Shown here piece by piece: positions 58,035 through 64,000 of a DNA stretch of 64,000 nt (its first letter is position 1; each line of letters begins with the position of its first letter). The notes under the pieces were generated by a model. It did no database searches and was not told where the DNA came from. It was given only the letters and a program-made list of their open reading frames with translations. The position numbers and the translations under genes are program-made. The stretch is from Caldilineaceae bacterium (GTDB lineage: Bacteria > Chloroflexota > Anaerolineae > Caldilineales > Caldilineaceae): the NCBI GenBank assembly GCA_020846635.1, contig JADLDO010000041.1:248001-312000 (forward strand), written 5' to 3'.

Positions 58035-58067
58035 ACCCTCCCGGAAGCTTGAAGCTTCCGGGAGGGT
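58035..58067. repeat. Dispersed inverted repeat R9
   Basis: ACCCTCCCGGAAGCTT and AAGCTTCCGGGAGGGT form the most perfect copy of the family (16-bp arms around a single G). It lies between convergent genes, 20 bases after one and 30 bases from the end of the PPK-like gene; TTTTA follows on the minus strand. Confidence 0.9.
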
Positions 58068-58097
58068 GATATAGCTATTTCAATGTAACAGGACAGA

Positions 58098-59183
58098 TTA
58101 TCTGCGAACTTGCTTCGTCTGGGCTTCGACACGGGCGGCAAGATCAGGCAGGCACGACCAGTCAAAGAGCCGGTCATGTTGTGCCAGGGCATAACGAGGC
58201 ACGCGCAAATGTTCCAGCAGCCACTTCAAAACCGGCTCCGCCATGCGCTGCTCCACGTCCAGCCGCACCACCGGCTTATCCTCCTGGCGGCGCGTGCGCG
58301 TGGAGCCTGCTCGCGTCGCCCCCGGCAGCGGCTGCTCTCCCCGCACAACCCGGAACAGATAGACATGGCGCACAGGCATCCCCGGAAAGAGATGATGGAC
58401 AAAAAAGCGCACAAGGTCTGCACTGCACACATACAGCGTGGGTGCGTTGTCTACGGGGCTACCCGGCGAGGTAGGGACTGCCACCAAGCGAGGTGTCGCG
58501 CGTGGCACCTTCACGCGCGCAAAAAGAGCGCCCCGTTCGGCAGGGCTACCACTCGGCCCATCCTCGACGCGGCGCAATTCAACCAGCAAATTCAGGCTGT
58601 CACTACTGATAAAGGGGAAGGGCCGCCCTGGGTCTACGGCTAAGGGCGTCAGCAGCGGGTAAATACGCTGCATAAAATGCTGGTGCAGCCAATCACGCTG
58701 CCACTCGTCCAACTGGACCACCGATTTGATTGTAATCCCTTCGGCAACCAAGTCGGGACGTAGTTGATGCAGAAAAAGGCTTGTCGCCTCACCAATCAAC
58801 CCATCCACCCAACGCGGCATACTTTCCGCAATAGACAAGCCCGCGGCCTCTGAGCTTTGAAACCAGTCGGCGTGGGCAGGCAGATGAATCGCAAAAAGGT
58901 CGTCCAATGCCTTTGCAACGTTCGTCAAATCTGCCAAGCGCGCCGCCAATGGACGCCGCCGTTTACCGGCTCGCTGCAGTAGTTGCCACGGCTGCAACAG
59001 CCACTCCGGTAGTTGGCGATGCGCGCCAAAACAACGTGCAGGCAGGCTCAACCCCTGTGTTGTGTCAAAGGCCGGACGGACGCGGCGGCGCGGAAAGCGT
59101 ACCACGACCGGCTGGTGAAAGACAGGCGCATTGGATGGCGGATAGGATCGATAGCTCGAAACGATAGAAGGGTCGGTGCTCAT
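58098..59183 (-). CDS. PPK1-like protein lacking the catalytic C-terminal half
   Basis: This 361-residue protein matches the N-terminal and head/middle domains of polyphosphate kinase 1. IYPLLTPLAVDPGRPFPFIS is the strongest family motif, followed by LFARVKVPRATPRL and VHHLFPGMPVRHVYLFRVVRGEQP. PPK1 enzymes are about 690-720 residues long and carry the autophosphorylated His in two C-terminal phospholipase D-like domains. Those are absent here: the protein ends after DWSCLPDLAARVEAQTKQVRR. The N-terminal segment is also less conserved than in PPK1. The start MSTDPSIV is the best of two candidates. It could be a regulator, a scaffold or a decaying paralogue. Confidence 0.8.
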   Translation of the reverse strand: MSTDPSIVSSYRSYPPSNAPVFHQPVVVRFPRRRVRPAFDTTQGLSLPARCFGAHRQLPEWLLQPWQLLQRAGKRRRPLAARLADLTNVAKALDDLFAIHLPAHADWFQSSEAAGLSIAESMPRWVDGLIGEATSLFLHQLRPDLVAEGITIKSVVQLDEWQRDWLHQHFMQRIYPLLTPLAVDPGRPFPFISSDSLNLLVELRRVEDGPSGSPAERGALFARVKVPRATPRLVAVPTSPGSPVDNAPTLYVCSADLVRFFVHHLFPGMPVRHVYLFRVVRGEQPLPGATRAGSTRTRRQEDKPVVRLDVEQRMAEPVLKWLLEHLRVPRYALAQHDRLFDWSCLPDLAARVEAQTKQVRR

Positions 59184-59318
59184 AGGAAAAATCCACGAAT
59201 CGCACAAGGTAAAAGATCACGGGACAACCGAAAAGAGGGGTGTAAACATTGATTGTACCTGATTCTTTTTTCGCCTGCAAGTGCAAAAAAAATGCCCTGA
59301 TTTGCCCTCTAACACTCC

Positions 59319-59753
59319 CTATTCTACGGCTCCCTGTGCAACTGGCCCGCCGCGGCGCGCCCATTCTGTGACGCCGCCCGCCAAACTGCTGGCCTCAATG
59401 CCCTGCTCAATCAGCCACGCCGCCACATCATACGACCGGCTGCCGTGGGCGCACATCACGACAACCGCGCGGTCACGTGGCAGCGTGTCAAGTTGTGCAG
59501 GCACATCGTTCATGGGCAAATGGCGCGCTGCGACCAGTCGCACCAAGCGCCACTCATGGGGCTCGCGCACATCCAATACAAGGGGCGGTTCCGGCTGCGC
59601 CAAAGCCGCCTGCAACTCCTCTACGGTGATCTCTGGAACCACAATCTCCGGCTCATCGTTGTGCATAGCGTCCTGCATAGAGAGATGCGGTGGCGGTAGA
59701 GGGGCGCTCTTCTCCGCGCCCAGCAAGGTACGCACCCGCTGCCATAGCTTCAT
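59319..59753 (-). CDS. Rhodanese-domain protein
   Basis: This 144-residue protein has a 40-residue charged N-terminal extension and then one rhodanese module. EITVEELQAALAQ opens the domain, DVREPHEWRLV is the conserved CH2A-type loop, and the catalytic Cys is in VVMCAHGSRSYDVAAWL. It would move sulfane sulfur or bind a partner's thiol. The active-site loop after the Cys (AHGSRS) is typical of single-domain rhodaneses of the GlpE type. It precedes ftsH on the opposite strand with a shared promoter region of 179 bases. Confidence 0.9.
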   Translation of the reverse strand: MKLWQRVRTLLGAEKSAPLPPPHLSMQDAMHNDEPEIVVPEITVEELQAALAQPEPPLVLDVREPHEWRLVRLVAARHLPMNDVPAQLDTLPRDRAVVVMCAHGSRSYDVAAWLIEQGIEASSLAGGVTEWARRGGPVAQGAVE

Positions 59754-59894
59754 AAACGGCTCCTTGAAGACGATTTTTCGTCACTTTTTATCGAGTCTGC
59801 GGTCTAATAGTACAACAAGATAAACTGCGCCGCAGATTGCCAAAGCCAGTATGCTAAACGTAGCGCAGAGCACTAGTCAGATCTTCTTGCTCTC

Positions 59895-59903
59895 TGCTAT
59901 ACT
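59895..59903 (+). promoter_or_regulatory. Extended -10 element upstream of ftsH
   Basis: TGC-TATACT lies 30 bases before the ftsH start. A weak -35 (TAGTCA, 59874-59879) gives an 18-base spacer. Confidence 0.55.
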
Positions 59904-59932
59904 GTAGGTCATAGAGCATACAGGAGGAATGT

Positions 59933-61753
59933 GTGAACGCAAATTGGAGTCGGAACGCGTTTGTCTATCTACTTATTTTAGTGGCGGGCGTCGCGCTCTT
60001 CTTAAACATTTATCGACCGGACGAAGCACCAGAACAGATTAGCCTCACCCAATTGGCTGCGGCCATTCAAAAAGGAAGCGTCGAGAGTATTCGCGTCAAC
60101 GGCCAAGAAGTCCAGGTCATTGTGGACGAAAACAAGCCGCCGCTGACCACTCGCCGCGAGCTCGACATCCCCTTGACCCAAACCCTTGTGGGGCTGGGTG
60201 TGAAGCCTGATGAGTTGGGGCGTGTACGCATCACCTATGAAGCGCCGGGAAATGGCGGCAATTGGCTGGCGCTCTTTATCAACCTGCTGCCCCTCATCTT
60301 CATTGCCGGGCTTTTCTTCATCCTCTTTCGCCAGAGCCAGGGCAGCAACAACCAGGCCCTCTCCTTTGGCAAGAGCAAGGCGCGCCTTTTCACAGGTGAC
60401 AAGCCCACTGTGACCTTTGCCGACGTGGCGGGTTCCGATGAGGCCAAGCAGGAGCTTCAGGAGATCGTCGAGTTTCTCAAAGAGCCGCAGAAGTTTGCGG
60501 CGTTGGGCGCGCGCATCCCCAAAGGAGTGCTGCTGGTAGGCCCGCCCGGTACAGGCAAGACGCTGATGGCAAAAGCCGTGTCCGGCGAGGCGGGCGTCCC
60601 CTTCTTCAGCATCTCCGGCTCTGAATTTGTCGAGATGTTTGTCGGTGTGGGTGCCAGCCGCGTGCGCGACCTTTTTGAACAAGCCAAGCGCAACAGCCCC
60701 TGCATCATCTTCATTGACGAAATCGACGCCGTAGGTCGCTATCGCGGCACAGGGTTGGGTGGTTCACATGACGAGCGTGAGCAGACACTCAACCAAATCC
60801 TGGTCGAGATGGATGGCTTTGGCACAGATACCAACGTCATTCTTGTCGCCGCCACCAACCGCCCCGACATTCTTGATCCGGCCTTGCTGCGCCCCGGTCG
60901 CTTCGACCGCCGTGTGACGATGGATCGCCCGGATGTGCGTGGACGGCTGGAGATTCTCAAGGTGCATGTGCGCGGCAAGCCCGTTGCGCCCGATGTAGAC
61001 TTGGAGAATGTGGCGCGCCAGACCCCTGGCTTTGTCGGTGCAGACCTGGAGAATGTGGTCAACGAAGCCGCCATTCTGGCCGCGCGCCGTGGCAAGCGTT
61101 CCATCGGCATGAGCGAACTACAAGAGGCGGTTGAGCGCATCGGTTTAGGTGGGCCTGAACGGCGCAGCCGCCTGATCTCCGAACGTGAGAAGCGCATCAC
61201 TGCCTACCATGAGGCTGGTCATGCCCTGGTAGCGCGCTTGAGTGATTCAAGCGATCCCATTCAGAAGATCACCATTGTCCCGCGCAGCATGGCCGTTGGC
61301 TATGTCTGGCAGGTCTCGGATCGCGACCGCGTGCTCAACAATCGCACCTACTACAACGAGCGGATTGCGATTGCCCTCGGTGGCCGCGTGGCAGAAGAAA
61401 TCATCTTTGGCGAGATTACCACAGGTGCCAGCAATGACATCCAGCAGTTGACCAACATGGCGCGCGCGATGGTCACCAAGTATGGCATGAGCGAAGTAAT
61501 GGGGCCGCTGCAATTCGGCCAGCAGGACGAACTCGTCTTTTTGGGGCGTGAATTGGCGGAACAGCGCGATTACAGCGAGGAAGTAGCCGAACAGATAGAC
61601 GCCGAGGTGCGCCGCCTGGTCAACGACGCTCATGCTCGCGTGCGTGCGCTGCTCACCACCAACCTCGACAAACTCCACGCCATCGCCCGCGCCCTCCTAG
61701 AGCGCGAAACCCTCAACAGCGAAGAGCTAGACGCTATCCTGACCGCGGCATAG
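59933..61753 (+). CDS. ftsH: ATP-dependent zinc metalloprotease FtsH
   Basis: This 606-residue membrane AAA+ protease has two N-terminal helices (11-25 and about 113-132) flanking a short extracytoplasmic region. Walker A GPPGTGKT is at 203-210, Walker B CIIFIDEIDAV follows, and the second region of homology is ATNRPDILDPALLRPGRFDR. The zinc site is HEAGH at 426-430. It starts at GTG 59933, with AGGAGGAA upstream. It degrades misassembled membrane proteins and some regulators. It is transcribed alone, with repeat R10 7 bases after the stop. Confidence 0.98.
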   Translation: MNANWSRNAFVYLLILVAGVALFLNIYRPDEAPEQISLTQLAAAIQKGSVESIRVNGQEVQVIVDENKPPLTTRRELDIPLTQTLVGLGVKPDELGRVRITYEAPGNGGNWLALFINLLPLIFIAGLFFILFRQSQGSNNQALSFGKSKARLFTGDKPTVTFADVAGSDEAKQELQEIVEFLKEPQKFAALGARIPKGVLLVGPPGTGKTLMAKAVSGEAGVPFFSISGSEFVEMFVGVGASRVRDLFEQAKRNSPCIIFIDEIDAVGRYRGTGLGGSHDEREQTLNQILVEMDGFGTDTNVILVAATNRPDILDPALLRPGRFDRRVTMDRPDVRGRLEILKVHVRGKPVAPDVDLENVARQTPGFVGADLENVVNEAAILAARRGKRSIGMSELQEAVERIGLGGPERRSRLISEREKRITAYHEAGHALVARLSDSSDPIQKITIVPRSMAVGYVWQVSDRDRVLNNRTYYNERIAIALGGRVAEEIIFGEITTGASNDIQQLTNMARAMVTKYGMSEVMGPLQFGQQDELVFLGRELAEQRDYSEEVAEQIDAEVRRLVNDAHARVRALLTTNLDKLHAIARALLERETLNSEELDAILTAA

Positions 61754-61760
61754 CCCTACA

Positions 61761-61793
61761 ACCCTCCCGGAAGATTGAAGCTTCCGGGAGGGT
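61761..61793 (+). terminator. Dispersed inverted repeat R10, likely ftsH terminator
   Basis: ACCCTCCCGGAAG and CTTCCGGGAGGGT flank ATTGAAG, followed by TTTT on the plus strand. It sits 7 bases after ftsH and between convergent genes. Confidence 0.88.
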
Positions 61794-61822
61794 TTTCTTA
61801 GTGCTTGGTGTACCGCACTGGT

Positions 61823-61875
61823 CGCCCAGGGCTAAAGCCGCAGGGCTACAAGACAACGCCCCCCTAAACAGGGCT
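61823..61875. repeat. Second dispersed repeat family, copy RB2
   Basis: CGCCCAGGGCTAAAGCCGCA is followed by GGGCTACAAGACAACGCCC and a small hairpin (CCCTAAACAGGG). It matches RB1 at 25354-25405 over about 40 bases and lies 30 bases after R10. Confidence 0.8.
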
Positions 61876-61896
61876 AGAGACACCTGGCGCGAAGCC

Positions 61897-62859
61897 CTAG
61901 CGCCTACTCTCCCACGCCGCCACAATCCTGCGCGCGCTTTCAAGAATTGCCGCATGCAACTCCTCCGGCTCCACCACCTCGGCCTCGGCTCCCAATCCAA
62001 AGAGAAGCATCTGCGCCGACGCCATCGAAGGCACTTGTATTGCGGCTCGAAACCAACCTTCATCATCCGGCAGCTCTGTAATCGTCGAATTGCCGGAAAT
62101 GTTATAGCGCAAAAACTCTACCTTCTCCACCGGGATCCGCAGCGTAAAATCATAACGAGGCATTTGGCTCTTTGCCTCCTCCAGATGCGCCCGCCAATAG
62201 GCCGCCAGATCAAATGCCTCGTTGCGGCTGAAACGCTCGCCAAGCAGCGTTGCCGCCTGAAAGCGCGAAACGCGATAGGTGCGCCACTCCCCGTCTCGTC
62301 GCGCCACCAAATACCAGATGCCAGCCTTCGAAACCAGACTGTAAGGTTCCAAAACGCGCTCGCTTAAGGTGCTGTCATGGCGCTCATAGATGGCCCGAAT
62401 TTTGCGATCTTCAAAGACCGCTTGCTGCAGCGCATCCCAACAGGGCAGCGGCTGATCTTCATACCACCACCAGAGCGGATCAACATGCAGCCGGTGGCGA
62501 ATCTGCTGTACAGCCTGTTGGTGATAGGCAGGCAGCGCGGCAAAAAGTTGCAACAAGATCTCCTCTGCGCGGCCCTCCATGCCCACATCACCCAGTAAAC
62601 TCGGCATACCGGAGACAAACAGCGCGGGCAAATTCGCCGCGCTCAAACCCGATAGCGCCAGTTGGTATTGCTCATCGAGCGCCACACCACCTCCCGGCCC
62701 ACTCTCCGTATAGACCGGGATGCCCGCGCTGGAAAGTGCATTCAGATCGCGCAGAATGGTTCGCCGTGACACACCCACATCGCGCGCCATCTGCTCGGTC
62801 GTCAGCTTGCCGTGTGTCTGTAGCAACATCAGGATTGATAAAAGCCGGTCAGCGCGCAT
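61897..62859 (-). CDS. WYL-domain transcriptional regulator
   Basis: This 320-residue protein has an N-terminal winged helix (MRADRLLSILMLLQTHGKL ... DVGVSRRTILRDLNALSSAGI) and a central WYL domain (SKAGIWYLVARRDGEWRTYRVSRF). A C-terminal domain follows. WYL proteins sense a ligand, often a nucleotide or small metabolite, and act as activators or repressors. The start at 62859 has AGGAGA 8 bases upstream; a 10-codon extension is less likely. The divergent neighbour is a RidA-like gene, and an inverted repeat in the shared promoter region is probably the operator. Confidence 0.92.
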   Translation of the reverse strand: MRADRLLSILMLLQTHGKLTTEQMARDVGVSRRTILRDLNALSSAGIPVYTESGPGGGVALDEQYQLALSGLSAANLPALFVSGMPSLLGDVGMEGRAEEILLQLFAALPAYHQQAVQQIRHRLHVDPLWWWYEDQPLPCWDALQQAVFEDRKIRAIYERHDSTLSERVLEPYSLVSKAGIWYLVARRDGEWRTYRVSRFQAATLLGERFSRNEAFDLAAYWRAHLEEAKSQMPRYDFTLRIPVEKVEFLRYNISGNSTITELPDDEGWFRAAIQVPSMASAQMLLFGLGAEAEVVEPEELHAAILESARRIVAAWESRR

Positions 62860-62881
62860 AAGGGAAATCTCCTGAATAATT

Positions 62882-62900
62882 GGTGACACAAGGTGTCACC
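62882..62900. promoter_or_regulatory. Candidate operator of the WYL regulator
   Basis: GGTGACAC-AAG-GTGTCACC, with perfect 8-bp arms around a 3-base spacer, lies 23 bases upstream of the WYL regulator start and 87 bases before the RidA-like gene. A TATTATATG stretch on the RidA side (62911-62919) may be its -10 region. The size and symmetry fit a dimeric winged-helix binding site. Confidence 0.75.
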
Positions 62901-62986
62901 GGCTCCCCTTTATTATATGTATACAGGCAGGAAGAAACCAGCCTATGTTTGAGTCACAAACTGAGTCGAAACGAAGGAGATATGAA

Positions 62987-63394
62987 ATGAAGCAGGTAGA
63001 ATTCATCAACCCAAGCGGACTGCCCGCCAATGGCTATAGCAATGTCGCCGTCGTCCAGGGCGCGGCCAAGACCATCTATATTGGTGGGCAGGATGCAGTC
63101 AATGAAAAAGGGGAAGTGGTGGGCAAAGGCGATATCGCGGCGCAGACTCGCCAGACTCTACACAATCTACAAGTGGCTCTCGCCGCGGCTGGCGCTTCGT
63201 TGGAGCATACCATTAAGTGGAATATCTATGTCGTGCAGGGAAATGACCTTCGGCCCGGCTTTGCCGTCTTTCAAGAGATCTGGGGCGACCGGCCAAACCC
63301 ACCCCTCGTCACGATGGCGTTTGTTTCGGGGCTTGCACGACCTGACTTTTTGGTGGAGATCGATGCAATCGCGGTCGTGCCGCAGGGGGGTTAG
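62987..63394 (+). CDS. RidA-family (YjgF/YER057c/UK114) protein
   Basis: This 135-residue protein has the RidA fold. IYIGGQDAVNEKGEVVGKGD and QTRQTLHNLQVALAAAGASL match the N-terminal strand-helix unit. MAFVSGLARPDFLVEIDAIAVV is the C-terminal region, where the reactive Arg (here in LARPDF) and Glu are located. RidA proteins hydrolyse reactive enamines and imines or act as other deaminases. GGAGAT lies 7 bases before the ATG at 62987; an upstream in-frame start is less likely. It is probably controlled by the divergent WYL regulator. Confidence 0.88.
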   Translation: MKQVEFINPSGLPANGYSNVAVVQGAAKTIYIGGQDAVNEKGEVVGKGDIAAQTRQTLHNLQVALAAAGASLEHTIKWNIYVVQGNDLRPGFAVFQEIWGDRPNPPLVTMAFVSGLARPDFLVEIDAIAVVPQGG

Positions 63395-63432
63395 GAGAGA
63401 GGTAAGGAGCTCGAAGGAGCAGAAACAAAATA

Positions 63433-63506
63433 TTCTCGCGCAGAGACGCCGAAGCGCTGAGGATTCAGAGATTTCTTCTCTGGGCCTCAGCGCCTCCGGG
63501 CGAGAA
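63433..63506. repeat. Imperfect long inverted repeat before ftsK end
   Basis: TTCTCGC...GCGCTGAGG (63433-63462) pairs with CCTCAGCGC...GCGAGAA (63485-63506) around a loop with AGAGATTTCTTCTCT, itself partly self-complementary. It sits between the convergent RidA-like and FtsK genes and may act as a bidirectional terminator. Confidence 0.65.
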
Positions 63507-63531
63507 CTCCTCCGCTTTACCCTAACGCGAG

Positions 63532-64000
63532 TTAGTAGCTCGACTCCATCTCGTCCTCATACTCCTCTTCATCCTCGTCCTCTTTCAGCAGCACCTCGCG
63601 CCCCTGTCCGCCGCCCATGTCCGGCCCGACAATGCCTTGATCCTCCAACTGCTCCATCAGGCGCGCGGCTTTGGGATAGCCAATACGCAATTTGCGCTGC
63701 AACATGCTGGTGCTGCATGTACGCATCCCGCGCAGGACATCAATGGCGTCGTTGACCATCTCATCCTTCTCGTCCAGTTGGTCCATCAGCCCATTCCAGG
63801 GAGGCACGACCGGCTGGCTCTCCGGCGGTACGGCCTGCTTCCAGAACTTGACGACGTGCGTAATCTCGTCGTCTGCCACAAAGCAGCCCTGCACGCGTGC
63901 TAGCTTGGCCGCGTCCGGGCGCATCAGCAGCATATCGCCGCGGCCGAGCAATTGCTCGGCTCCCGGCGTGTCGAGGATGACGCGCGAGTCTATCGAACTC
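63532..64000 (-). CDS. ftsK: FtsK/SpoIIIE DNA translocase, C-terminal part (5' end outside window)
   Basis: Only the last 156 or so codons are in the window; the gene enters from the right edge and ends at TAA 63532. The visible sequence SSIDSRVILDTPGAEQLLGRGDML is the conserved region around the FtsK Arg and sensor motifs, followed by RPDAAKLARVQGCFVADDEI. The rest is the gamma winged-helix domain (SMLQRKLRIGYPKAARLMEQLEDQGIVGP), which recognises KOPS-type DNA sequences and guides the motor to the replication terminus. It ends in an acidic tail (EDEDEEEYEDEM), unusual in length. The motor would translocate DNA at the septum. Confidence 0.95.
   Translation of the reverse strand, partial: SSIDSRVILDTPGAEQLLGRGDMLLMRPDAAKLARVQGCFVADDEITHVVKFWKQAVPPESQPVVPPWNGLMDQLDEKDEMVNDAIDVLRGMRTCSTSMLQRKLRIGYPKAARLMEQLEDQGIVGPDMGGGQGREVLLKEDEDEEEYEDEMESSY

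Noticed and set aside
58098..59207. Frameshifted full-length ppk1 pseudogene
   Set aside because: The frame is intact to a normal stop, followed by repeat R9 and an unrelated convergent gene; no remnants of the PLD-like domains are seen nearby in any frame.

Overview
The window looks like a chromosomal segment of a GC-rich, Gram-negative-stained or monoderm environmental bacterium, most probably a member of Chloroflexota (Anaerolineae/Caldilineae-like). This is inference from gene style, not from a database match. The pointers are membrane-anchored proteins with long Thr-Pro stalks, a serS T-box leader, heme A synthase (ctaA) in an otherwise housekeeping context, many GTG starts and the mix of protein families. 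There is no prophage, CRISPR array, rRNA operon or transposase. Most of the DNA is dense coding sequence, and two small families of dispersed palindromic repeats occupy many 3' intergenic gaps.

Layout. 1-3.4 kb (minus): two stalked, membrane-anchored proteins, the first running off the left edge. 3.7-6.8 kb (plus): gamma-glutamyltransferase-family enzyme and a eukaryote-type UTP-sugar uridylyltransferase. 7-7.5 kb (minus): Hsp20. 7.8-11.3 kb (plus): ABC ATPase plus FtsX-type permease. 11.5-14.9 kb (plus): a tandem pair of M81/MlrC-type metallopeptidases and a small unknown protein. 15-17.1 kb (minus): NYN ribonuclease-like/OST-HTH protein. 17.5-25.3 kb (plus): stress block dnaK-grpE-dnaJ, YciE-like DUF892 protein and clpB. 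25.7-27.8 kb (plus): zinc alcohol dehydrogenase and sulfotransferase. 27.8-35.2 kb (minus): gpsA-like, ctaA, PreP-like M16 protease, an unusual MTA-phosphorylase relative and an MFS transporter. 35.3-37.2 kb: Gfo/Idh/MocA oxidoreductase, YtxH-like and DUF2795 proteins.

37.3-42.4 kb (minus): two S41 proteases, smpB, a Tgt-family transglycosylase and, overlapping it, a homologue of the 16S rRNA G1405 N7-methyltransferases (Rmt/Arm), best known as aminoglycoside-resistance enzymes. 42.6-47.1 kb: histidine phosphatase, enolase-superfamily dehydratase, DUF58 protein and APC permease. 47.3-53.7 kb: aspS (minus), a very large SNF2 helicase that may be translated from a leaderless mRNA, and its SWIM zinc-finger partner (both plus). 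53.7-56.8 kb (minus): membrane protein with a four-cysteine tail, then the serine decoding unit (T-box leader, serS, tRNA-Ser(UGA), tRNA-Ser(GCU), tRNA-Arg(GCG), terminator). 56.9-59.8 kb: PIN-type toxin-antitoxin module, small membrane protein, a PPK1 homologue that lacks its catalytic half, and a rhodanese. 59.9-64 kb: ftsH, a WYL-domain regulator divergent from a RidA-like gene with a palindromic operator between them, and the C-terminus of FtsK/SpoIIIE.

The most notable items are the chromosomal Rmt/Arm-like methyltransferase sharing an operon-like string with tgt and smpB, the half-length PPK1 homologue, the MTAP relative lacking its phosphate-binding motifs, ten copies of one terminator-like inverted repeat, and the WYL/RidA operator. 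I found no clearly new multi-gene system; the novelty here is at the level of individual genes and repeats.
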